From positions 1,116,001 through 1,180,000 of the forward strand of contig JAACJK010000220.1 in the NCBI GenBank assembly GCA_013368325.1: a stretch of DNA of 64,000 bases, written 5' to 3'. Below are positions 33,201 to 43,471 of the stretch, in pieces (within the stretch, counting starts at the first letter, position 1; each line of letters begins with the position of its first letter). The position numbers and the translations under genes are program-made. The stretch is from Ephemerocybe angulata. Its lineage: Eukaryota; Basidiomycota; Agaricomycetes; Agaricales; Psathyrellaceae. Below the pieces are notes generated by a model. The model made no database searches. It saw only the letters and a program-made list of their open reading frames with translations, and had not been told where the DNA came from.

Positions 33201-34485
33201 TCGATCGGACCGCTTTGCGCTCCAAATGGGATTCCTCCGTTGCAGTGGAAGGTGTGTCGCGGCGGTTGAAAAAGGTCTGTGTATTCTAACCCTTCACTTT
33301 CGTTGCCGTGGACATTGCTCATTGATGTCATTTCAGAAGTTTTTGGTTCTCGTGAAAAAGTGCACTTCGGATCTACAAAAATGCTTCAAGGATGGCCTGG
33401 AAAAAAAATTGAGGGATGGAGCTGAATCGGTGAGCACTGATGTATTCTATACGTATTCTGGACCTTCCTTAACAACTATGTCACAGGCGGCATGTAAAGC
33501 GCGTGACACTATCCGCGGCTTCGAAACGGTGAACCCCGCGACTTACCGAGCTAGTGAGGATGCATTCGCCCATTTGTGCGCTGGTAACATTTGCTGATTT
33601 CCCCATTATTTTACAGCTATACGACGCTACGGATGCTTCAAAAATCTTGATATGAATTTCGCACTTGTGGATCCCTTCACCCAGAGCATCGCTAAGTCAT
33701 TCGGTGCGACATTCAAGCAGAATATCCTCGGGCGACTCAATATCAGATTACGCAAAGTTCTTGCGGCTCTGCTTGACGACATTCAGGCATCGGTCGGGAC
33801 GGCCACGGCCGAACTGTGTAGCTTTACGAAGAAGCAAGGGAGCAAATGTCAAAAGGAGCTCAAAACGGTATCGCTAAGCATGATGGCTTCCATCGATAGA
33901 ACCGTATTGTTGAAGGGCAAGGATATCTCGCGTTCGATAGCGCCAATCGTTCAAGCCCAGATGAAATCAAGTTATGACAAAGCGAGGAATGAAAGCGGTC
34001 GCGGGTGTACGGCCAGACAACAGGCGAGTTAGCACTAGAGATGATACCCTTCCATCGAGCCCATCGCCTTACTATTTTACTTTCAAGGCACACATACGAC
34101 GATTCATTGAGAAAAATCGTCACACCATGTTCCAGGAAGTTGTTGACTCCATCCTGGAGGCTCTGGAGGACACGGCTGTTGCAATTCATAGCACGCTAAG
34201 GAGGTCATTGGATAGTCTAGCCGACAAGGTGAGAGAATGGCTTAAAGTCAGGGGTCGAATCGAAAGCTTCCCGGCCGCTAACAAAGTATATCCTTCTCCC
34301 TAAAGATTGAACTTAGGCTAGCAGTGCTCTGGGAGGAAGTTCATACCGGCGCCGACGAAAAAGCAGCGCGCGAGAAAGCAGTGAAGCTGATGACGGAAAT
34401 TAAGGACCGCTTATCTTTCTATCTATACACGCCAGAGGACGATCCACTGAAATACGAAGAAGACGAAGATATGTATCTATTCTAG
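30211..34485 (+). CDS. Large dynamin-like GTPase B (SLIP-GC/NUGGC-like)
   Basis: Twenty-three exons: 30211-30228, 30304-30473, 30530-30585, 30643-30687, 30736-30765, 30818-30996, 31052-31130, 31193-31405, 31459-31575, 31628-31663, 31734-31736, 31801-31807, 31861-32048, 32102-32604, 32668-32722, 32771-32824, 32884-32946, 33000-33274, 33337-33429, 33487-33553, 33617-34023, 34088-34228, 34306-34485; 992 residues. Motifs: GVTGAGKSS (Lys88), IVPTSG, DLPG (261-264), SKTDD (329-333) as G4. A charged linker with KRKPEKN and GPSKLPRRN follows, then CSSRDYMRL and a helical C-terminus. Exon borders match GTPase C almost one for one. The intron after exon 21 starts with GC. The start codon was chosen by analogy with C, which also has a tiny first exon. 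All key GTPase residues are present, so the gene looks functional. Confidence 0.8.
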
Positions 34486-34854
34486 TTTTGCGCAGTGGCC
34501 CGTGGACTACTACTTGTTCTCAGCATGCGTCTCGTAGAATATTGATACTTTTACTCTGATACCGCTTTACGGACACTATGAAACGCCTCTCCTTGTACTT
34601 TCAACATGAGCCATCAGCTCGCTATGCTTTCACCTGGTAATAGACGCTAAGGACGAGCAAAGCTCCCGGCGCTTATTTAAAAGCCCTGTTGTGTTCTGTT
34701 TGCCTTTTCCTTGAGCACGCGTCGCGACTCATTACGGTTCCTGCGGACCCAAACGAAACCTTGGCGCCGCTCCTTTGATACCGCTTCGACGAGCAACTGG
34801 CGCGTGTAGCCTTTGCAGATCGCACAGCCAGGTCCTCTCAACGAAGCTTTCGCT
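34486..34854. promoter_or_regulatory. Intergenic region between GTPases B and C
   Basis: A 369-bp region with the end of GTPase B and the promoter of C. It contains the second copy of the shared 16-mer (34665-34680), 175 bp before the C start codon, and an ACGCGT near 34718. No gene is visible. Confidence 0.45.
34665..34680 (+). promoter_or_regulatory. Element shared by GTPase B and C promoters (second copy)
   Basis: Identical to 29573-29588. Its TTATTTAA part lies about 175 bp upstream of the GTPase C ATG and could serve as a TATA-like element. Confidence 0.4.
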
Positions 34855-37800
34855 ATGTCGAGCCGGGGTGCTGTAATGATAGTAAGTTTAGCCTGCTATC
34901 GGAGAAGAATGTCGGTGGAATCCAGGTTGAACACTCTCCCAACAGTTCGGTGCGGGGACACCGTCCCCACAACGTCCCCAACGGGCCAGCGCTACCGCAC
35001 GCGATGCAGCGGAACTTAAGTACACACCCGAGAAGGCGGTGAAGGAGGGCTTGAACATGGTCAAGGCGATTGCCGAGAACTTGCAGAAACTGACTATACT
35101 AAACCATATGAGGGAAGGGGTCTGGGCTCAGGCTATTGAAGAGTGAGTCGCTCAACTTCTTTCCCCTCTTCTCGAGACTCACTCAGAACCATGACACAGG
35201 CTTCAATCCACAAAGCGAGAACAACTAACTACAATGATGATTGCGGTGTGCGGCGGTACGCCCGAGTTTTGAAAGCCCTTGCTCGTTCCAGTTGACCAGT
35301 TCTTAAGCTACCGGTGCTGGGAAGTCTTCGCTGCTGAACGCGGTGCTAGATGGTGCGAGGCTCCCTTCTCCAGCATAACCTATCATTGACCGGCGTTGGC
35401 CGTTCCACAGAAACGATTGTGCCAACGAGTGGGATGCAAGGTGAGTTTAAGATAACACACCCCTTTAACTCGAGCTCATTAAAGCCGCCAGCTTGCACAT
35501 CCGTTGTGACGAAGATTTCGTACCACAAACGCAAGGTCATTCAAGCAGACGTTTCCTTTGTCTCACTCGAAGAATGGAAGCGAGAGCTAGGAATTGTGCT
35601 TCGTGACTTGGCGGATGATACTGGGGGGACAAAGATAGCGGACAGTGATGCAGCTGTCGCATGGGGAAAGGTGCATGCTGTGTATCCAACATTGTCAGTC
35701 GACGAGCTGGTCGAGATGGACGTTCAACAAATCCTTGATTCCAATCCCGGTGAGTAGCGAACATCACTTCCAAAGGGAGGTTGCTAACTTGCTGTGTGCA
35801 ATGGGAAACAGACATAGCGAAAAAGCTCGGTATTACGGAGACAATCATTGCAATTGATTCGACGGCTTTCGGAAAGGAGATCGCACAATACATTGATTCT
35901 ACGACGAAAGGCAATGGCAATGACGACGAGGTTGCCCTCTGGCCCTTGATCAGAGAAGTCCATATTAAGTGCAGAGCAAAGGCTTTATCCACAGGCGCAG
36001 TTCTCGTCGACCTTCCAGGTGCGAGCATTGCTATATCGGAGAAGAAATTTATACTGATCATCTTCCTTTACAACTATAGGCGTTGCCGACGCCAACGCCG
36101 CGAGAGATAGCATTGCCCAAAAGTACCTGAAGGAAGCCAAACGTATCTGGATATTGGCCGAGATAACTCGCGCTGTTGATAACAAAACCGCGAAGGGTGA
36201 GTGCTAATTAATTGAACTGGAACGAGTGCTCATATATCCTGGCCCAGATCTTCTTGGAGAGTCATTCCGGCGACAACTTCTGAGTAAGTTCCCTTGCCAC
36301 ACTGTGCACACCGCGAGTCCGTTGTTAACACCGGTTACAGTGGGTAAGTGACGTTGTCGAGGCAAGTCTTTATTTACAAACTTGATCATCGACGGACTTC
36401 TAGACGGAAAGTACGTACCCCCGAGTTCCTTACCATTCCCTGATTCAGTCGTGTACTAATGCATCTGAAGCTATGACGATCAGTGCATTACCTTCATTGC
36501 CGGCAAAACCGATGACGTCGCAAGCTCTGAAATAGCTCGTGCTTTGAACCTAGAAGCGAATGAGGAATATCGAGAGCTCGAATCCCGCATCGCCGCCATT
36601 GAAAAGCAACTTAAAGGATTGGAGGACGAGAAGAAAGAAGTGGTACGGCTTATCCAACGTAGGTGATGTTCAATTCTCAAGTGAACTGTGAAACCAATCG
36701 GATATGTAGCACTGGGGAAGAGGATTCAAGAACTACAGCGTCGGCAGAAAGCACTAGTCGAGGGCGATGGGTCTGTCTGTTTGCAGTACCCACCCGAGGC
36801 TGCGATTTGGGGAAGCCATGCCGGAGAGAAGGACAAGAAGCGGAAGTGTGAGAAGCGCAACACGAACAAACCTGGTCCTTCGAAAGTGCCCCGCAAGAAC
36901 ATCAATGAGAACGTGGGGGCCAACATGTGGACTACTTTGGACGACGACAGTGAAGGCGATGCTTCCTCCGACTCTGGAGACGAGCTCGATACCCTCCACG
37001 AAGATGCCGCTTGCTCCGATATTGACGTCGACGACGAATTCTCAGAGATTGAGGACACCTTCGACCAGAAGACGATGAAAGAAACATTAAGGAAGATCGA
37101 GGTGGAACTCGCGCAACTTCGGCCTGAAAGAGACAGACTAAACGAGAGGGGACAAGCGATGCTGCTCGAGGGGGCAAGTCTTACAGAAAAGCTCGCGGTG
37201 GAGCAGAAGAAGAAGGATGTGTTCTGTTCATTAGCCAGGAACAAGGTGAGTAGGTCATGACGTCCATCGCCAGCAGTGCAATTACACCTTTTTAGGATTC
37301 GAAGGAAAAACTTAAAGCAGATTTTCGAGCTGGCCTCAAATGCATGGACGGTGCGGATCATTCGCTACTTGTGACATCGAAGTAATCTCTGACCCCGAAC
37401 GGCATAACCAGATATGGTTGAAGAACAACGGGACCCAACCGTCTTTGACCCAACACAACAACTTAGAGGTTAGTTGCTTCCCAAGATCACTCGGACTCGC
37501 TCAATAATGTGTTGCATTTTGTTAGATTATCAGTTTGTGGATCTTCCCGTCTTCACTTGCTCCAGCCGCGACTATATGAGGCTCAGCGGTGAGCATTGAT
37601 TGTCAGCTTTTACTGGAAGATGGTACTTACTGTCGACCATCGTAGGTCAGCTGAAAGGAGATGGAGAAGCTAGCTGCTTTTCCAACAAACACGACACCGA
37701 GATCCCAGCCTTGCAAAAATGGTGTCATCAACTGACCCTCCCTGCCCGTGAACGCGCTGCGAAGGCCTTCCTTCATAAGCTGAGGAACCTTGCTCAAAAC

Positions 37801-39113
37801 GTGAAGGTGTACATCGAGCGCATCCAGAACGGACAGATCGCTGGAGTCAACCGATCCACTCTGCGACTCAAGTGGGAATCTTCCGCCGCTCCGGAAGGGG
37901 TAGCCCGGCGCTTGAGCAGGGTACGTAGTCCACTGTCCCAGCTATCTATTGGAAACGCCTCAAACTTTCTTCTGATATGTGGCTCAGGAATTCTCGGTGC
38001 TTTCCAAGAAATGTATCCTGGATTTGCAGCAGTGCTTCAGAGACGGTCTGGAAGAGAAATGCAAAGCCGGAGTTGAACTGGTCAGTACACTAAGTATCCT
38101 CTCAAACTTTCGTCTTTCCTGATGAGCTTTTCTTAAGGCCGTGAATTCTGCTCTTGAGACTGTCGACCAGTTCGGAAAAATGCACCACAGTACCTACAGA
38201 GCCAGTACGTATTTTCCCTTTCGTTTCTCACCACGAATTAACTCCAGCGTGTCGCGTGGTGCTTTAGCCATCCGACGGGATGGAAGCTTCAAACGCGACC
38301 TGAACATCGAGCTCGTGGACCCGTTTACGAAGAGCATCGCGTACTCATTCAGTGCGATGTTCGAAAAGGATATTTTTGGGCCGTTCGAGGTATCCATCGT
38401 GAACGCAATCGCCAAACTCCTTGAAGACTTTCAGAAAACTATCGCTGAAGAGTTGCTGAGTGGTGCGAGGCATCAAGGGAAAGCGTGCCATAAAGAGGCA
38501 CGCACGGTCTTGCAGAACACGATGGAGGCTGTAAAGGAGACAGTCTCCTCACAACGTAAGGAAATTTCACGCTCGATTGCGCCCGTCGTCCAAAACAGGC
38601 TACGCACAACGTACGATCTCGCAAAGGCTGAGAAGGGACCTGGCTCAATGGCTCGACAGAAGGCAAGCAACCAGTTTCACGATTCTGGGTGTATCCATAT
38701 TCATGCGCTCGTCGCCAGGGACACATCCGAAGCTTCGTGGAGAGGAACAAGGACACCATGTTCCAGGAGGCAGCCGACACAATTATGACGGCCTTGGACA
38801 ACGCTGCTGTCGCGGTCGGACAAACGCTGGGACAAACACTTGCAACCCTAGCCGCTAAGGTGAGACGCTCGATCTATCCGTACAAACAGATTACTCACGA
38901 GTGTTGATTCCGAAGGTCGAGATCAGCCTCGCGGTGCTTTGGGAAGAAGTCCATGACAGCGCCAGCGAGCAGGCCGCCCGGAATCATACACTGGCACTTG
39001 TGTCCCAAATCCATGACCGCGTTTCTTTGTACATCGAAGCCGCCCGACTGAAGGAAGAGGGTCATGATCCACTCAAATTTGAAACGGAGGACGGCGACAT
39101 GCATCCATTCTAA
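34855..39113 (+). CDS. Large dynamin-like GTPase C (SLIP-GC/NUGGC-like)
   Basis: Twenty-two exons: 34855-34881, 34946-35142, 35200-35255, 35308-35352, 35411-35440, 35492-35749, 35812-36018, 36080-36196, 36248-36283, 36341-36343, 36405-36411, 36471-36658, 36710-37245, 37296-37350, 37412-37468, 37526-37588, 37646-37920, 37988-38080, 38138-38204, 38268-38662, 38719-38859, 38916-39113; 1,016 residues. Motifs: GATGAGKSS (Lys100), IVPTSG, DLPG ending at 274, GKTDD (339-343). It shares the GPSK(V/L)PRKN linker motif with B, followed by an Asp/Glu/Ser-rich stretch. Exon 6 combines the equivalents of exons 6 and 7 of B, so one intron is missing here. The intron after exon 20 has a GC donor, as in B. 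It clearly arose by tandem duplication with B. Confidence 0.82.
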
Positions 39114-39774
39114 TTCTTGACGCTGACGTTCCTTCATTGTTCTTCACTCTTCCCCACTTCTTACGTTAAAACTTTCTTATTATCAGCTTCCGGGTTGATA
39201 CTCTCTTTTATGACGGACCACATACCTCTCCCAGGACAATGCAGGAATCCAGGTTCTTTCTTACCGTTTATGTCGATACTCTGTTGGACTGTCTGCCCTT
39301 GAATTGACGTCGATGCTTTGGCTTTTGACAGGCTCATACGCTAACTCGGGTTTCCGTGCGCAATTGTAACTCATTTTATATTCATCGGACTGGAAGTTCA
39401 ACGTTCAACCTATGCGAGGTAAAACAGTTCGGTGTGGCACAATTGTGCGACACATAGGAACGCTTCTCCGTCTTGGCCTGTCACTTTTATTCCAAGAAGC
39501 ATGGCGATGCCTCACAGGTCTCTCACAGCCGCATCCTCTCGTTATAAACCGCTCAATGCTCAGCGACATAAAATCGGCAGCTCGCTCTCAGTTTCTACAG
39601 ATCACCCAAGCCACAAACACCCCTTGCCCCTGACCACCAAACCCTGTCTTTTATTCACTTCAACTTCCAAGCTATATCCACCCACATGAGCTGCGAGCAT
39701 CTCAGCTTGGATTACCCGAGCCCATCCCCTAGCCTCTGCAGTCCCAATCCTGTTCCGCGGAGTGCCCGGACATT
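39114..39774. other. Convergent intergenic region
   Basis: A 661-bp region between the stop of GTPase C and the stop of the methyltransferase-rhodanese gene. It must hold both 3' ends. The short open frames here are not supported by any motif. Confidence 0.5.
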
Positions 39775-41510
39775 CTACTTATCATAATCGAGAAGGTCAT
39801 CATGTCCAGTGAACTTCGCCTTCCAGCCCTTGATGCCCCCTTGTAAGACATACGCTTTCGAAGCGTGGTTATCGGGAGCACGAGAGTCGAGATAATCTTG
39901 GTACCTAAGCGCCGGTGTATGTGATGAGTACGTGCTCAGAATCGGCCAGACATTTGCCTCACCATCCTGCCGAACGCGGCCCCCGACCATTCGAGCTCTG
40001 ACAGTAGAAGATAACCTGCTCCGTGTTCTTGTGCTTCTCGAAAAAGGCTGGTAAGTCGTCATAGAACGTCTGCGCAGGCCACTGTTCGCTTCCTCGCACA
40101 TGTCCGCCCTACCGAAATCGAAACATCAGCAGTCGTGCTAGGTTACCGAGAGGAAAGGTCCACTTACACCATGGTCGTTCCTTCGCACGTCGATTACGGC
40201 GAGCTTATCGTTGCCTTTCAGCTCAGGGTTACGAACGAGGTCGACGACTTCGTCCGCGGTCAAAAATTGAGGGCTCGATTTGACCGTCGGGTACGCATCC
40301 CACCATCGCAGAAGGGTCGTCGGCGAGGCTTCAACAGGTTCGTTGCCCAAAGGCTTGAGCGCATAGATCTGGTATGATCCTGAAGGAAAGTGGGGCCGTG
40401 GTATTAGTTTTGCCCGCGGCAATTGTCGGGCGTACGTCGAAGGCTTACCTGCCCACTCATTTGCATCAAAGTTTTCTGGGAAGTCAGGACAGACGCTGAG
40501 GTCCGTCGGGCCCGAGCAGCAAGTGTTCGGGGCCGTATCACCTTGCCAGTAAACACTCAGATCACCTTTGCGATCCACAAACAAGACGTCTGCAAAAAGT
40601 TTGGTCAGATGCATGTATTGATGCGGTGTGTTGAGAAATACCTTTGAATCCAGCATCACCCACGAAAGCTCGATATTCATCCTCAGTTACAGCCCCAGAG
40701 ATACAGCTGACGTAGCCAGCGAGATTACTCTTCACGTTATCTGGAAGAGGTTTCTTCGCAACAATCTGTAAGACACAGTCAGGACTGGTGTCCTATAAGA
40801 ATATGCCGAACTACCCACATCATCCAAGACGATACGTCCACCGGGCTTGAGAACACGATACGCTTCTTTGAAAACGTTGGCTTTCCCCGAAGGCGGTAAG
40901 AGGTTGATGACACAATTAGAGATAATACAGTCAATAGAGTTAGACTCGATGGGAAGGTCCTTCTCGAGCGAAGCCTGGACAAAGGCGACATGGGGAGGCT
41001 GGAGTCCCTGTTTCGCAGCATTTTTCCGGGCAAGAGAAATCATATCCTATAGGCAGAGTACATTGGTTAGTCTACTACGAGTCATTGCGGGAGGGAGACC
41101 ACCCACTGCAGACCCATCGAGGCCGATTGCTTGCCCAGTAGGCCCAACCTTTGCAGCGACGAGGAAGACGTCGATCCCACCTCCAGATCCCAGATCGAGT
41201 ACACGCTCGCCCTCTTTGAGCTTCGCGACGGCAGTGGGATTGCCACAACTAAGGCCCATATTGGCTTCGGCGGGAATAGCTTTCAGTTCTTCTGGAGAGT
41301 AGCCAAAGGCTTGGGCTATAGAGGTAGAGCCTACAGGGTGCATAAAATAGGTCAGAAGGGATAGTCGAAGGGGGTATATACACATCTTGAACGCATACGT
41401 TCGGTGTCCTGCCCAGCCGTCAAGGCGCGGGCGCTATACGTTTCGTTGACCGCTTTGACAGCGTCGAAGTCGGGCGAAGCAGTCGAGGGCTTCGTGTTGC
41501 AGCCCGACAT
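39775..41510 (-). CDS. Arsenite methyltransferase fused to a rhodanese/Cdc25-like domain
   Basis: Eight exons: 41510-41399, 41330-41107, 41046-40819, 40765-40642, 40589-40449, 40379-40168, 40108-39963, 39904-39775; 438 residues. The first 250 residues match As(III) S-adenosylmethionine methyltransferases (ArsM/AS3MT): SCGNP (Cys66), the SAM loop DLGSGGG (83-89), ISNCVINL (Cys157), VSCISGA (Cys209) and a Cys-Cys pair (253-254). The first three cysteines correspond to the conserved arsenic-binding set of this family. After a linker, residues 310-438 form a rhodanese-like domain with [15 protein letters not shown] and a C-x5-R loop (Cys383 to Arg389), the arrangement of Cdc25 phosphatases and Acr2 arsenate reductases. 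Fusion suggests arsenate reduction or thiol transfer coupled to methylation; this is inference. All catalytic cysteines are present. Confidence 0.9.
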
Positions 41511-41864
41511 TGAAGAGTGAGAGGGATTGTTTTCGTGGTTGGTGTGGTAAGAGGTTAAAGAACAAACCTGATTTCGCTCGATGTCATATCCCAATTTGAT
41601 CTCGAATTTGAATATGAGCTGGTCACGAGCACGACCGCCAAGATCTGCAGTGTGAACCCCTCTACTGCAACTGCACTATAGATCAAGGGCGTGTCAATCT
41701 TCGCGTCGTATGGCAAGTCGACTAGCACTTCTCACCTGAGGATCTGACAGCCCCAAACGACAATGGTATTACATTCAGCAGGATATACAACTCGGCGACA
41801 TAGACGGAGCCCAAACTTATACAAGTCCGCCGCAAAGAGCCTCGTAACAGTCCACGGGTGGAAT
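41511..41864. promoter_or_regulatory. Promoter region of the methyltransferase-rhodanese gene
   Basis: A 354-bp region between the 3' end of the phosducin-like gene and the arsenite methyltransferase start, both on the minus strand. I see no obvious metal-responsive element or TATA box. Confidence 0.4.
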
Positions 41865-43080
41865 TTAGATGTCTTCGTCGCTTAGAAGCAGGTCGAAATC
41901 GTCTTCGTCGTCACTCGGCAGACCTAGGTTATAATGGGGTCCTCTCTGTGGGAGGATATGGTTCCTGGTGGCGCCAAAGTTAGTATATTAGCTGGCAGGG
42001 AGAACGCAACGACGAACTTGTCCAGCAATTCTTCTATACCCGCTGCCCCCGCTTCCCAATCCACTCTGACCCAGTTGAAAACAAGTTCACCGTCCCGATA
42101 CACGAGAAGAGTGGGGAGCATGTCGAGATCGACGTCGTCATCGTCAAGAACGTCTTCCTCCTCCTCATCTTCATTATCTGAGTCGCCGTATGGATCGTCC
42201 TCATCTCTTTCAGTAACAGTATTCATCCGCCGTCCAGCAGTCCGGGGTTTTGCTTTTGGTGAGCCTCCGGATGTGAATCCTAGCGCGGCGGCTCTTGCAC
42301 GCAAGAACTTGGTATCAGGATAAGTGCGCGCAAGCAAAGAGAGGGTTTCGTCGACCGCGTAACAGCGCTCTAAGGACTATCGGAGAGTTAGAATCGACGG
42401 ACCCGGATATTGTAGCATACTCACTGGGTCATATAAGTGCACCACCACCCAAACCCCGCGCTCTTCTTTCTCCACAGCAGTCAAGAATCCCTTCAAGCCT
42501 ATTTCGCGAAGATGACCGAATCGGCCCTCCCTAGGCCGCCCCAAAACGTCCCGCTTAGTCTCTCGTTGCAACCTTTCTGCCTCCTGATACACTAGCTCAT
42601 CCGCTTTCTCCCCTCGTACTGCCTTCTCCCTCTCTTCCTCAAGATACGTCTTCCCACCGAGGCTACTCTTCTCCATCTGCAGCCTCACATTCTCGACCTC
42701 CCTGGCTTTTTTCTCTCGTTCCAGTTCAACAGCCTCGTTTCTATCTCGAATGACACCTTTCACACCCGTTCGCCCAGGGCCCATTCCAATAGACTCTGTT
42801 TGGTTGTCCTTCTCGATCTGCGCCTTGATAGCGTCGCGCCGGGCATCATCAGAGTCATAGTCTAAGGCCTGGTCTCTCCGTTTCTGCTCCTCCATAGCCA
42901 GTTCATACTCTTCGTCGTGCCATCCTGGATCGCGGTCTGGAGATGGCGACCGTGGAGGAGAATTCGAGCCCGACGGTCCATTGAATAGTTCACCTGAAAG
43001 CACTAGAGCTTCGATGTCGGCATACTAGGTCCTCTGCGCATAAGAGTTTGTAGCTGCTCAGCTTCGAGGTTGCGTACCAT
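41865..43080 (-). CDS. Phosducin-like protein (thioredoxin fold)
   Basis: Exons: 43080-43078 (only the ATG), 43024-42425, 42376-42018, 41964-41865; 353 residues. The first intron begins directly after the start codon; this is the only model that gives MYADIEALVLSGELFNGP in frame with a normal 53-nt intron. Family signs: the acidic N-terminal helices, TGVKGVI, the Arg/Glu-rich helix with a YLEEERE stretch, then the thioredoxin-like part WVVVHLYDPSLERC, FLRARAAA, LPTLLVYRDGELVFNWV and an acidic C-terminus. Phosducin-like proteins work with the CCT chaperonin in folding G-beta subunits, tubulin or actin. A 50-residue Asp/Glu-rich insertion lies inside the thioredoxin domain. The start codon is moderately certain, the rest firm. 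Confidence 0.85.
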
Positions 43081-43471
43081 GTCAGATTGTGGATCGTGGT
43101 CGACGTTGAGATGAGACCGCTGTCAGGAACGACGATGGCGCTTGGGGAAGGCCCAGAAGCTTTTGCGATACTGGTACAAATAACGCGTGTCCTAATAGCC
43201 CCTATTTCTGTGCTACAACTCGCGTTTTCCCAACGGTCACGTACGACGTTAACCAGATTCTACATAGAGCGCATTATAGATTTATCTGTCACTCCAGAAT
43301 ATAGTTTTGGAGGTTATCCTGTTGAAGGATTGATCGTTCTAGAGACACGGATCGCGTGACCCACAAGCGCCCGTCCACGCTGCAAGGCAATCAAGTCCAA
43401 ACAGACTGAGCCACTCAAGTAACAAGGTTGAAAGGCTCTTTTACTTCGTTCCTATCTTCGCTGTAAACAAC
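43081..43471. promoter_or_regulatory. Divergent promoter region
   Basis: A 391-bp region between the phosducin-like gene (minus) and the F-box gene (plus). Short open frames are present but show no motif or good start. No clear TATA box. Confidence 0.4.

Noticed and set aside
42994..43025. A 32-nt first intron with upstream exon MVRNLEAEQLQ for the phosducin-like gene
   Set aside because: Too short for this genome. The model with ATG followed by a 53-nt intron gives MYADIEALVLSGELFNGP, which fits better.
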